This document shows positions 12,472 to 22,290 of a DNA stretch of 40,898 nucleotides, one piece after another. Source of the DNA: Chara braunii (lineage: Eukaryota; Streptophyta; Charophyceae; Charales; Characeae); the NCBI GenBank assembly GCA_003427395.1, contig BFEA01000027.1, positions 3,616,664 through 3,657,561 on the forward strand, given 5' to 3'. The number at the start of each line of letters is the position of its first letter. Within the stretch, counting starts at the first letter, position 1. Under the pieces are notes generated by a model. It was given only the letters and a program-made list of their open reading frames with translations. It was not told the origin of the DNA and made no database searches. The position numbers were made by a program, and so were the translations under genes.

Positions 12472-12717
12472 CTTGGGTTGACCCGGTCAAACACATGCAA
12501 AAACTCCTTTCTCCCGCCTTCCCCCAATTCAATTTGTCTGACTTCTTTCAAAAGTTATCTGAACTCTCATATGTAGTTGTTCATTAGCCTTTTCACAAAA
12601 CACGTCCTGACATACATAGTAAAGTAGAAAAATAATAGCCTCCCATAGTTGTTGTCAGATACCTAAAGCAATAAAGTAGTTAGGGAAAGGGATCACACGC
12701 GTCAGACAAAGTTTATA

Positions 12718-13100
12718 CCTGTAGTTCCCTGCCTCCAGAACCCCGCCTGGCTTCCGGCAGAGCTCCCGCAATCAGTGGGGCAAACCTCCCACAAAGGCCT
12801 TGGCGCGGTCCTACGGGTTGCAATCCCGCCTGCCGCCTACCTCTCTGAACCAACAGATTGAACTTAGACTGAGAGGGGCAGAAAAGACAGAGTCAGTCGC
12901 TCAAGATCCAAGAAAAGGTTCACTCAGACTAGCGTGGAGAGGGCCTTGCAACCTTCAATCTCCAGAGGGCCCCGCAATGATGGCCAACGCGCAGTGATGA
13001 TCAGAGCCACGACCGGAATGCAATGCATGAGTCCTCAGACAGGCCTTCAGATCACCGCAATGGCCCCCTTCCAGGGCCTGCTCTCTCCTTTGATCCACAA
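12718..13100 (+). repeat. X block shared with copy 2 at 29.4-29.7 kb
   Basis: AGTTCCCTGCCTC, GGCAGAGCTCCCGCAATC, GAGAGGGCCTTG and GCAATG-TGGCCA occur here in the same order as on the - strand of 29,710-29,440. A hairpin CCTCTC/GAGAGG (12,840-12,876) corresponds to CTCTC/GAGAG hairpins at 29,500-29,541 in the other copy. No coding function was recognised. Confidence 0.65.
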
Positions 13101-13863
13101 TCATGGCAGCGGAGCCCTTACTGAGTCTGATTCCTTCTCCAAAAATTACTGCACTACCCTCTGACCAAGCTGTAGTCACGCAGCCTAGAAAGACCACGTT
13201 TGAATAGGGCACACCCCCGTGCTCTATCCTGAGCGCAAGCTAGTTCCACAGTGCTGGGCCGAACAACAGTGTTCATAGCATAAAGGGCAGGGGTTGCGCA
13301 GGCAGAAAAGTACACAGCTGCAGCGACCCCCTTCAAACCAGGCTATCAGCCACAACAAAATGGACCCCAGGTCCCCGGGCTTCCAAAACACAGCAGTACC
13401 CTGCTGTCTTCGCTGCTGCCGGTTCCCTCAACAATGGTCTGCAGACTAGTATCGTAGCAGCAGTGGTACTGCACCTGTGGCAACTAGCTGTGCCAATAAG
13501 TAACTGAAACAACAGCGAAGCCAACACCGATGTGAGGAAGCTAGTTGTCACTGGTTGCTGCAAAAACAACGGCCCTCACAGTCGCAGTCTACTGGCTACC
13601 CCAGCCCTGTCCTTCTTGCTGCTAACCGCCACTGTGCCTCAACTTGAGCTGGGAGTAAAGGCAGCGCCACTGTTTTCAGAAGGACGCTGATGACCTGGAC
13701 TAGCAGTAATCAAACTGCTAGCTTCCGTTAACAGCGTTCTGCTGCTGAAGCAGCAGCAGCACTTATGTCCCGAGTGGTGAGCAACACCCCCTCTCCGGAA
13801 GGGAACCAAAGACGACCACCGTTACGGCTCCAACCGCTACTCACCAAATGTGCAATTTTGCAG

Positions 13864-15059
13864 CGAATCTCCCGCTAGAGTTGGGAGGATTCGTTGGCAA
13901 CAACCCGCCGGCTTCAGTCTACGTCCATCGAAAAATGAGCAAAATTCGCATTGAATCTTCCGTTAAAACGTGGAGACGTGTGTGGCCTTCCCCACCGTGT
14001 AAGCAGAAATAAATCGGGGCACTCCAACGTCCCTGTCAATAGGTAAGTCTTCTACCCCGCACAGCTGGCTTCATGCTCCCTCCAGCGACAGACGAGCAAA
14101 ATCGAATGAATCTCCAGCTAAAACGCAGATAGATGCATACTTGATTTCAACCAGATACTACACCCGCTGCCTCGCCCAGGTACGTGCCCCTGACATCCTA
14201 CTCCCGTTCTCCTTCTAATCTGTCGTTCGTCTGGGTACTCGTGCACGCTGCTCTGTGCACGCTCTCATTTCGCTCCTTTGCTGGCCCTATCGCGCTTCTC
14301 TACGGCTTACACATAACGCAACACCCACCAGGTACGTACCTCCTTTCCTAGTCCGTTCTCTCTCCCTCTCCCTCTCTCTCTCTCTCTCTCGCACACACAC
14401 ACACACATACAACCGGTTAACGCACCTGGCCGACGCCTTGGCCAGGTTCATTCACTTTCACCAATGTCTGTGGGGCCCTCCTAGCCCTCGTATGCTGATG
14501 ATGCCAACCAGATCACGCTAACGACGGGTGGGCAGCATCGCGGGCATCACCAGTATGAGCAGGAACCCAAGTACGATGCAAAGGATGAGCGCGATGAATA
14601 AGACGAACACCTCGATCACGACGAACACCAAGCTTGAGGACGACGACCAAGACGAGCATAGCGAGCTTCACATGGGTAGGACCACGATCATGTCCATCAT
14701 TGTGATTACGATGACGAAAACAAGCAGCAGTGCAACCACTACCTCCACTTCGCGCCTACCACGACACCTAATAGGAACGAGATAAACATGGGAACGACGA
14801 AGACGAGCACCGGAATCCAGATGCCGAGCGCCAGGGCGATGAAAACGACACTGCCATTCCCCAAATATGAGAATGAGCCTTCGGTCAGATCATGGAAATA
14901 TACACTGCTTTCCGGTCATGTGCACGGAGTGAGGCTCCTCTTCATCGATAGGATGAGCATCGCACCGGCCAACAGGTAAGTCTCCAACCTCGCGGCAGTC
15001 CTCACGCCGCTTCCATCGGCGAGCAAGGTCGAAATGAATCTTCCGCTAGAACGCGGAAG
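13864..15059 (+). repeat. Diverged units with GAGCAAAATCGAATGAATC and AGGTAAGT motifs
   Basis: Related units are seen near 13,864, 13,938, 14,093 and 15,022. Each has a GAATCT-C-C-GCTA-A stretch that folds: CGAATCTCCC against GGGAG-GATTCG at 13,864-13,893, and CTTCCG/CGGAAG at 15,040-15,059. AGGTAAGT or AGGTACGT, which looks like a 5' splice site, recurs near 14,040, 14,177, 14,328 and 14,972. Positions 14,540-14,770 are rich in GACGA/GATGA triplets and look like a decayed acidic reading frame, but stops are frequent and I cannot assign it. Confidence 0.5.
14357..14407. repeat. CT then CA microsatellite
   Basis: A (CT)n run with a few interruptions is followed directly by (CA)n. It produces the Ser/Leu-rich frames seen in this stretch. 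Confidence 0.9.
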
Positions 15060-15959
15060 AATGCACTGCCGTAGTCAAGTCTCCCTCCTAGGCGCAGCCT
15101 TCAGCACCGAGCCTGGCCAAGCCACCAACTTACAGGCAAAACTAGCACCGCCATGATGCTCGCATCACCCGAAAACCTCAATTTAGTATCTTAGTTCTTC
15201 AAAATCGGCTGAGAAACGGCCAAGTAAATTCAACCTTCACTCCCATTCACTCTCCTCGACATCACCTCGCACACCATTCTCCTTCTAACTCTTTTCTTAC
15301 TAACTTTCTACTAATTCTAACCTCAAATCCGGGGTCGCCAGCCCTCAAAACCCCTATCTAGAATTTCACTTCGCTCGTTTTTATCGAGAATCGAGCGAGA
15401 TCACGATTCTCTCTCCCGCCATAGCCGCTCTCACGGCATCTCAGCGCACCCCGTCTCTCTACTAACTTCGCTCTCACTAGTCTAACACAAAATCTAACAT
15501 AACCATCGTTCCCGCCATAGCAAGGAACGTCCGAATAGCACTTCTTCCCGCTTGATTCCGATAGGAACCGACCGAGCTACGCGTTCTTTATTCCGCCATG
15601 CCCGTTCCCTATCACTCTCGTCTCCGCCATTCCCTCGCACTCCTTTTTCCCGCCGTCAACTCGCTTGACTTCTCTCTCCCTCGTAGGCGTCGACCATCCG
15701 ACGTCCCTTAGCACAATGCTAGCGGCTGCGTTGGTCCGAAAACAAGGAAAGTCGACAGCAAGTCCACTCCGCAATCAAACGAGACAGTTGGAGCTCTTCC
15801 TTATTTATGCGTGTTATCCTTGCGGAGGGGCCATGCTCATCTTCTCTGTACCGTTCCAATTTTTAGGGATGTCCCGAAGGACTACCTGAGGGCCGCGGGC
15901 CGCGGCATCATCATTGGGCCGATTGGCCCTAAGCAATTCCGAAATATTTACTTATAGCG

Positions 15960-16037
15960 TCCCATCATTTGGATTTGAACACAGGTCTGTATTTCAACAG
16001 TTCAATGGTGTACCCACTGAGCTAAGCTCTTGGGTTC
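15960..16037 (-). pseudogene. tRNA-like sequence, degenerate
   Basis: On the - strand an A-box match (TAGCTCAGTGGG) is followed at tRNA spacing by a B-box-like GTTCAAATCC. CCCA and TGGG could close an acceptor end. Between them TTGAAAT sits where an anticodon loop would be, which resembles tRNA-Phe(GAA). The D and T stems do not pair properly, so this is a pseudogene or a tRNA-derived element head rather than a working tRNA. Confidence 0.45.
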
Positions 16038-16307
16038 CACGGTCGGTCCACAGACCGGAACCGGACCGCGTCCCAAAATGGGACGAATAGAAAAAAAATA
16101 AAAAAATAAAAATAGGAATAATAATTAATAAAAATTAAAAGAAAACTAGAAAAACGAGTTGGGGGAGGGGAACTGCTGGGACTCGGCCCTCAGTCCTGCC
16201 CATCGGGCCCGCCGTCGAGACTCCCCGCAAAACAGAGGGGGATAGTCCCACAGGACCCTCAACCCCTCGGTTTATCTCCAAAAGCACTCCTTGATCCATC
16301 ACAGCCA

Positions 16308-16381
16308 CATACTACCCTCGATCCCAGGAGGATCTGCATGTTGAAAGTACAATGCTATAACCAATAGGGCTAAGCCCAAAT
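16308..16381 (-). pseudogene. Second tRNA-like sequence, weaker
   Basis: The - strand has GGCTTAGCCCTATTGG, an A-box-like stretch, then GCATTGTACTTTCAACATGCAG and a B-box-like GGGATCGAGG. It has the same orientation as the tRNA-like sequence about 350 bases downstream on the window and shares GCTTAGC-C and ATTG-ACT with it. Stems are poor and the call is tentative. Confidence 0.3.
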
Positions 16382-16389
16382 CTAATTAT

Positions 16390-17100
16390 AAAAGGCCCAG
16401 TTCTGCATATGAAGAGTAATTGCAGGCTGTTACAGCCTATCCGGGCCTGCAAAGGTGCGCCAACGCCTTCTCTTGGTCTGCCCCTTGAGCCCAAGCCCCG
16501 TACGGCCATGTTCTTTGCTTGGAGGACAGTTATTGCTGAGTTTACCACGCGCACTTCCTCGCCATGCCGCAATCACGGGTCGAGGCTCTCGTAGCCCGCA
16601 TTACTCATCGAAAGGAGCATGCCTTTATCGTCTTTGGTCGGAAAGACCCCGACTTTTGCTCGCGCCGTATCCACGCGTCGTACCTAGCTAAATTTTGTTA
16701 CGGCTCCTACCGTCGATACCTTTATAGTCAATTGTAGTACTTGCATACTTCACATGGTGCGGCCTCAAAATGCCGCCCTTCCGCAAGTCAGTCGAAAGTT
16801 TTCCTCTAGCCATAGCTTCGACAGTCTAACTTCGCGCCGGTGGCGACTCCGTCAGTACGTTCGAAGTTTGCGGCCCGCGCTACGCTATCCGAACCCCTAG
16901 CTTACTTTTAACTTGGACCGCCGAGCAGTCCGTCTGTTCACACTATTTGACTAACGTGTGCCCACAAAGTGCACGCCCACACACTCTTTGAATAAGCTAT
17001 GCGTGCGCCCGCCGTCCCTGACTTCAAAGTTAGTCACGGTCGAGCAAAAAATACTCTACTTCCTTAAATTTTATCAAGAGTGTTCCTCCTGCGAGGAGCA
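16390..17100. other. Gene-free stretch
   Basis: Open frames overlap on both strands because the DNA is moderately GC-rich, but none matches a protein I know. No strong hairpin train was found here. Confidence 0.4.
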
Positions 17101-17104
17101 AAAG

Positions 17105-18030
17105 TACGCACAATTACCCTTGTAAGGGTATTGGTGCCGACAACGCTCCTGATTAAGTGAGTTTTTCCCATAGTTTGATAACTTGGGGCGCGACCCATTG
17201 TCGAGCGCACGGTCCCCGCAAGAGTGGGGACCTTCCCGATCGCGTCACGCAGGATTCAAAAGGACTTCGTCATTGAGCATTGTTGCCACGGCCGAGTGCA
17301 CCAGCCATACCTCTTGCGAACCCCTAGACAGGATAGGGCCATGCGAGGTACAACTTACCTCCACCCACGGGAGATGTCACCATCCCTTGGGTGGGCGTAT
17401 CCCCGCTAAGCTACCGAACCACGTGCGAAAGCTGCTAAGTTGCAATCGCAAAGGTGACCCAGCCGAGGACATTTCTCGTGCGCTGTAGCATAGGGGGTAC
17501 GCGAGGTTCCACGCCTCTATCGGACCCGAGCGTGGGTGGACGCACTGGGGAGATGAAGTCCCATGCGCGGCTCGTCGTCGGTCGACGAGGACTCGTCCTT
17601 CTTACATCGCGTTACACCACGCCAAAAACAAATAACCAAGTGACTCACACAAAACACTCCTACTCCCTTTAGTATCCAACCCATAACTTTCTCCATACTA
17701 AATCAGTTAGGCGTCATGCGTGAGACTCAAAATAAAAATCGCGCGAATATGCAAACAGTTGCAATGATGACGTACTATGTAGCACCTATAATCTTGTGGC
17801 CCTCAGTGGTCTCGAGGGTCGCGTTCGACACTCAAGTGTCGGCTGACGCGCGCCTTGAGGAGTTAATCGTTCAACGCTAGGCAACCGCCAAGGCGGTTGA
17901 GAACCACACCCTCTCCTGCTTGCAGAGAGTGGGTGGTATACATGTTTCGACATATTGTGGCAGTCTACTCTTATGGCCATGGAGACAAGCTCCATCATCC
18001 ACGGTGTCGGTGCGAATACCCTTACAAGGG
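17105..18030 (+). mobile_element. Family R copy B with palindromic ends
   Basis: It matches copy A in order: GTCGAGCGCA; GGTCCCC/GGGGACC (17,211-17,232); the CTTACCTCCACCC block with the GTCACCA loop between CCACCC (17,361-17,366) and GGGTGG (17,389-17,394); the CTGTAGCATAGGGGGTACGC block; CGACACT/AGTGTCG (17,826-17,841); and CAACCGCC/GGCGGTTG (17,882-17,899). Both ends carry ACCCTTGTAAGGGTATT followed by G-GCCGAC or G-ACCGAC in inverted orientation (17,117-17,142 and 18,003-18,029). The terminal repeat is itself a palindrome (ACCCTT-gt-AAGGGT). Noncoding. Confidence 0.65.
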
Positions 18031-18059
18031 TATCCGCCCTAGTTTTTTGCAAGCGACAG

Positions 18060-20266
18060 AAAATAAGTTGATTTAAGATTTAGGGAATACCGCGCGAGGC
18101 GCGACTGTGTCTGTGATCTTACGATGGCGGGATGGTTGACTATAATAGAGAGTGTGTGGGCGCGCAGTTTTGAGGTGCGCGTGATCTTTTAACTGTTGAT
18201 AATTGAAGAGTCGGCGTGATCGCCGACCATAATTTTTATTTTCTGATTAAGTTAGGATTAAAAAGATTTCGTCATCTGATGGAAGTGTTTACCTGTGGGT
18301 TGTGCGTACGTACGAGGGACATCATCGACAACCATTTGGTTTTGAGATCGTTTTGGTAGGTCTCCGCATCGCGCAGTATTGGTTTATTTCAGGTGTTCGT
18401 CAGGGTTAGACCAAGACTCGGGCCTAACACTAGCGGTTACATCGTACGACTTTCATGAGGGAGATTCAGGGATCGAGACCAAGCGAGGGCGGCGCATGAA
18501 TATCAAAATAGCGTGGAGGGCCTGGTAGGGCTATCCTCCTTGGTTTTACTATCGGCAGCGTTGGAACGGTGCTAGCAGTCTCTTTTTTCTCGATTTATCA
18601 TATTCTGACGATTATTTTTTTTAAAATATTTTATTATTTATTATCATATTATTTTATGCTCCGGCGTCCCTTCGACTTGAACGTGGCGCCGGATTTAGTG
18701 GCCGTCACGACAGTCGAAAACCTGGAGTACGCGCCTCTTTCGACAGGTCCGTTCGGGTTCCACATGTTTGGGATGTTGGCGAAGATCCTCTATCATGCCG
18801 TTGCTGAAAAACAAGGTCGAAAGACTTCTAGAGCTTATTTTACCTGTCAAATATAGACGGGATGACCTTTCGGGCCGTTTTCTGAATGGTCACTGCAGTA
18901 TTACGGGGAGCCCCGTAGCAGGCACATTTGGGTTCAAGCCCCTGCGAGGGAACATGAGGGAGCCGCACCCATCAGCGGGTGCGATATATACCACAGCAGG
19001 TGGGTGGTACTGACCAGGGGTCAGCCGGTAGCATCAGGACCGAGCTTCGTCGACGGGCCAGTCACTGTTTTTCCCCTCCGGTCCCTTTTCCCTAGGAACA
19101 TCAATGGTCCCTGCTCAGTGCCCCTCTCAAAAAGGGGGGGGGCCAATGGTCTACCTCTAAGAGGCGGGCGCCGAGCTGCTCGCAAAGGGTTATCGAACCG
19201 ACAGGTAGCCGGTTCCCCTCCGAGGTTTCCCTCAGGATAGCTGGAGCTGCTGGAACAGCTGGCCGGCCACTAAGACAGAGTCCGCTGCTGTCGGGGCCTG
19301 TGTTTCGAAGAAACAAGGTGGACGGCCGTAGAGATAGGGGAAGCCTTGGAAAAAAACAACGGGCACTGGCGAAGTAGAGTGACGAGCATTAAGACGGGGC
19401 AACAAAAAAAAATTAGCAGCTGAACCTGGGCTGGTTGCACGTTGAGGTGCATCTGGCGGAGAAGATGGTGAGAGGAGAGTTCGACGCAGTCGGGGAAGTA
19501 TAACTCGCTCGATCCGTATCAGAATCGAGTGAGGAAAGAGGCGTTTGTGGGGTTTGTGGACCAGGCAAGCGCAATGGTAGTGTTAGTTTTAGGGATAAGT
19601 TAGTAATATTAGACATTGAAAGGGAAATTAGTGCGTGAAGATGCTGAAGGAGCAGATATGGAAGGGAAAGATGGGCATGAAACTCTACCGATTCTTTATG
19701 AAATCGACCGAGGGGAAGGGCGTCCTGAAGGATATATGACCGGGCGATCACGATTCCGTGGTCAGTTTAAGAAGAGAGTCACTAGGACTCGGAAGAAAGA
19801 TAGGGGGGGGGAAACGGTGCACCGGGAAATGGACAAGAACGAGGGAGATTGAGAGAAATGTTAGCCATGACTCGTTCGTTTCTTAGTTGATTCCGGAGAT
19901 ATAAGATTAGTTTCAGAGGTTCTCGAGGTGGGAAACCCCGATGCTAAAATTAAATTAGTAGGAAAGTTAATGAAAAAGAGGTTAGTAAGAAAAAGCTTGC
20001 GCGGAGGCGTAGCGATGGCGGAACAGTGAAGGAGAATGACAGAAGGGGAAAAGTGTTTCACTGACCCAGTTCTTGACAGAGTCGGGCGGAAAAAGTTCGA
20101 AGTCAGGGGTTCTTGGGATGACGATCCCCAAATTTTTGTTAGTTTAAGCAAAGAAGTTAGTAGGATTGGGGATAGGAGGTAGATGGGCTGCGCCGGGGGA
20201 ATAGTTCGTTATTACGTAAGATGAACCTACCTGCATCCTAGTAACAGATTCATCCTGTCTTGTACG
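18060..20266 (-). mobile_element. Probable left part of X copy 2, split by the gypsy insertion
   Basis: The retrotransposon's target duplication joins this side to 28,336 onward, so it should be the other part of the same older element. Direct support is thin: on the - strand TTTCTTACTAAC followed by CTACTAATT (around 19,960-20,000) matches 15,290-15,320 in X copy 1. The stretch holds a dense hairpin cluster at 18,902-19,024, a GTCGGCG-tgat-CGCCGAC hairpin at 18,210-18,227 and CCTCT-a-AGAGG at 19,154-19,164. No protein was recognised. Confidence 0.4.
18902..19024. other. Five consecutive hairpins in about 120 bases
   Basis: TACGGGG-ag-CCCCGTA (18,902-18,917); GCAGG/CCTGC (18,918-18,945); CGCACCC-atcagc-GGGTGCG (18,964-18,983); TACCAC/GTGGTA (18,989-19,009); CTGACC-agg-GGTCAG (19,010-19,024). 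All arms are perfect and all five sequences differ. Confidence 0.8.
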
Positions 20267-20271
20267 GTCGG

Positions 20272-20595
20272 TGCAGCGAGCCTTCATTTGCCCTGGCCTA
20301 CAGCCAGGGCCTATTTGGCTATTTGCCAGTTCGGCCTGTGGGACTAGGCCGTGTGATGTTCCAGTCCTGCCCGGTACCACTGTCGGTACCAGGCTAGTCC
20401 AGTCAGTCAGTCCGCTGGGGGTATACCTCAGCTGTAGTCTGTTTTTGATTCATTCTTCATTTGCACAGATTGAAGTACGTGCGTGTTGAGTCTGCGTTGG
20501 AGCTGCGCTGTCCCTTCCAACTCCATCTCCATCTCCCCCATCCTCATCCCTTCGTCTTGATCCTGACGGACCGCCATCCCGGCGGGTCCCTCACA
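20272..20595 (+). repeat. 5' LTR, 324 bp
   Basis: It begins TGCAGCGAGCC and ends GGGTCCCTCACA, with boundaries set by the GTCGG duplication and by the primer site two bases downstream. It contains CGGTACC-actgt-CGGTACC and a near-palindrome around GGTATACC (20,418-20,432). Compared with the 3' LTR it lacks 20 bases in the GGCCGTG region (near 20,350). No certain TATA box was identified. Confidence 0.93.
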
Positions 20596-20596
20596 C

Positions 20597-20608
20597 TGGT
20601 ATCAGAGC
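20597..20608 (+). promoter_or_regulatory. Primer binding site for initiator tRNA-Met
   Basis: TGGTATCAGAGC is complementary to the 3' end of plant-type initiator tRNA-Met, the usual primer of plant Ty3/gypsy and copia elements. It starts after a single base beyond the 5' LTR. Confidence 0.93.
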
Positions 20609-20672
20609 AGGATTTCCTCCCTGCTCCTCTCCCCCACCCACCTGACCTATCAGTTGCCACGCGGCTTGAGCA

Positions 20673-20705
<33 letters not shown>

Positions 20706-20706
20706 C
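20673..20706 (+). repeat. (AAC)n run in the leader
   Basis: About eleven AAC/CAA units lie 65 bases after the primer site. They are framed by GAGC (20,668-20,671) and GCTC (20,707-20,710), so the run could be displayed as a loop. CAA repeats are unstructured in RNA; the tobacco mosaic virus omega leader is a known case where they enhance translation. A role here is inference. Confidence 0.85.
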
Positions 20707-20731
20707 GCTCGCCACTTTTCTTTGGTAATGA

Positions 20732-21329
20732 CACCGGTGCACTCTTTCGATCGTAAATTCTGCACCGGTGGTTTAAAATTGTTGATCTTTAACTTGTTGG
20801 AAAACTCTCGACGAGACGCTTCCAACAAGTTACAGATCGCCTAATTCTGTGCGGTGGTTGAGGAGCTATAATCTTTCAAAGATCGTGATTTTTTTAAAAG
20901 CTCCTAAAAAACCACCCATGCTCGTTTTTTCAACGAGCGCTGTTACTCTAGGCGGTGGCTGATGCTGCGCCTTATCTCCTTGGAAGCGGATTTTAAAAAG
21001 CTTTCCAACAAGACCTCTTTTGCCAAATTTCACCCAGCGGGTGAAAAGTTATTGGCAAAAAAGTTTTTGCCCTCTACATTTCCTCTCTTGACCCGTGGCC
21101 ATCTCCAAAAGTGCCACGTGGTAGTTTGCTGAGGATTTTTTTGAAGACCCCCGTGGCTAGGGGGCTGCACTACAGTGGAACTGGGTGGCTGATCAAGATC
21201 TCAGCCAACCCCAGATAATGTGCCGCAGCAGTTCATCACCACCTTGAAGACCCCTTCTCCCAAGGGGTGTGTGAAGGCCAAGATCTTGTAGATCTTTGTG
21301 AAGTTGTATGCTCTTGGTTACCCAAGAGC
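20732..21329 (+). promoter_or_regulatory. Hairpin train in the gypsy leader
   Basis: Consecutive, non-overlapping stems read directly: CACCGGTGCA/TGCACCGGTG (20,732-20,770); AACTTGTTGGAA/TTCCAACAAGTT (20,791-20,831); GGTGGTT/AACCACC enclosing AGGAGCT/AGCTCCT and ATCTTT/AAAGAT (20,853-20,916); GCTCGTT/AACGAGC (20,920-20,938); TTGGAA/TTCCAA (20,980-21,008); TTTTGCCAA/TTGGCAAAA enclosing CACCC/GGGTG (21,018-21,060); CGTGGC/GCCACG (21,094-21,118); CCCCC/GGGGG (21,148-21,164); CTGGG-GGCTGA/TCAGCC-CCCAG (21,181-21,214); ACCCCTT/AAGGGGT (21,250-21,268); GCTCTTGG/CCAAGAGC (21,310-21,329). Such near-perfect pairing in a decayed element is unexpected if it were neutral. Confidence 0.85.
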
Positions 21330-21339
21330 TGGGTATCAC

Positions 21340-22010
21340 CTCTCTCATCCCTAATCCACTCTCCCACTCTTTTTTCCCTCTCTCCCCTTCATCATCTGAC
21401 CTTTTTTTTCTCTCACCACCACTCATCCATCACCTTTTCTCACTCCTCTCTCCACTTTTCTCATTTCTTACCTCTTCTCCCCACTAATCTCTCATCCCCT
21501 TCACTCTTTCTCCATCCACTACCATATTTTTACTTTCTCCTCTCCTAACCTCACTCTCCTTGCTTTTTTTCCCTACTTCTCTCCTCTCCTTCCCCTTAAT
21601 CTCTCATACTCTTCCCTCTTCACTCATCTCCCACCATCTTTTTCTCTCCTCTCTCTCCACTCACCTTCTTTTACTAATCTCTCACTCTTTTCTTCACCTT
21701 TTCCATAACTTTTTCTCTCATTCTCTCACCCTCCTCTCCTCCTTTCTTTCCCTAACTACAACCTCATCATCTCCCTCACCTACCACTTCAATCTTTTCTC
21801 TTTCCCACCTATTTTTCTCTTTTTTTCATCACTTTTTCATCCCCCCCTCCCCCCACTTCGATTTTTTTTGTTTTTCTTATTTTCTTTTTCTTTTTGATTT
21901 AAATTTTCTCCGTTCCTCCAAAAATTCGAATTATCTTCTTCCCTACTTTTTTTCTCATCTTTCTGATTTATTTTAAAAATTCGAATTTTTCTCTGCCACC
22001 CTAAAATCTG
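21340..22010 (+). repeat. Pyrimidine-rich leader tract
   Basis: This is about 670 bases dominated by C and T, with irregular TCTCTCAC and TTTTTC runs and later T-rich DNA. It gives long but meaningless Ser/Leu/His/Phe frames. A polypyrimidine leader could act in splicing or translation, but the sequence does not show which. Confidence 0.8.
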
Positions 22011-22045
22011 ATTAGGACTTAGCCATTTTTGCTTTCGGCACACAT

Positions 22046-22290
22046 TTTGACCCCGTGGGGTTAACGAAGTGATGCCAAAATTTGTGAAAAATCCAAAACT
22101 TGGTTAGTTTCTCTTCACTCTCCTCCACCTCCTTATTTATTTATCTATTTATTTATTTATTTACTTATTTTTCTGAAAATTTTAATTTGTGGCATTGTAA
22201 AAATTAGTGTGTTTCTCTTAGTCTCTCCTTTCTCTTTGCACATTCTTACCCCGTTGGGGCCCGTTGGGGTAAAAAAATGTTGCCGAAATT
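22046..22290 (+). other. Two hairpin + TGCC-AAATTT modules in the leader
   Basis: First: ACCCC-gt-GGGGT (22,050-22,061), then GTGATGCCAAAATTTGTG and, further on, GGTTAG. Second: TTACCCC/GGGGTAA (22,246-22,272), then TGTTGCCGAAATTTTTA. Family X carries the same design: the - strand copy at 31,371-31,400 has a stem followed by GTGATGCCCAAACTTTTA, and 31,009-31,042 has a stem followed by GCTGCCGAAATTTTTAC. TGCCGAAATTTTTA is identical in the two elements. Confidence 0.7.

Larger units (their letters stand above)
10280..15900 (+). mobile_element. Family X copy 1, long noncoding repeat
   Basis: This is the + strand copy of a long family whose second copy lies inverted at 28,336-32,230. Exact shared strings anchor the match: CGACGAATCGGCAACCGACC at 10,609-10,628 and, inverted, at 31,838-31,857; GGCAGAGCTCCCGCAATC at 12,756-12,773 and, inverted, at 29,659-29,676. 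Order of parts: an entry region with TGACTCA/TGAGTCA (10,310-10,327), paired hairpins (10,628-10,669), GCGCTTCCC modules (10,810-11,040), hairpin array (11,412-12,471), a block shared with copy 2 (12,718-13,100) and AGGTAAGT units (13,864-15,059). No open frame encodes a known protein. The shared hairpin modules with the gypsy leader suggest a nonautonomous LTR-element derivative, but I found no LTRs. The right boundary is uncertain. Confidence 0.55.

Noticed and set aside
14528-14979. Gag-like acidic coding remnant in X copy 1
   Set aside because: GAC/GAG-rich triplets and an FPKYENEP stretch hint at coding origin, but stops are frequent in every frame and no domain could be supported.
21267-21976. 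Two long + frames in the gypsy leader
   Set aside because: They encode Ser/Leu/His/Phe from a pyrimidine tract, contain no domain and lie before the gag start.
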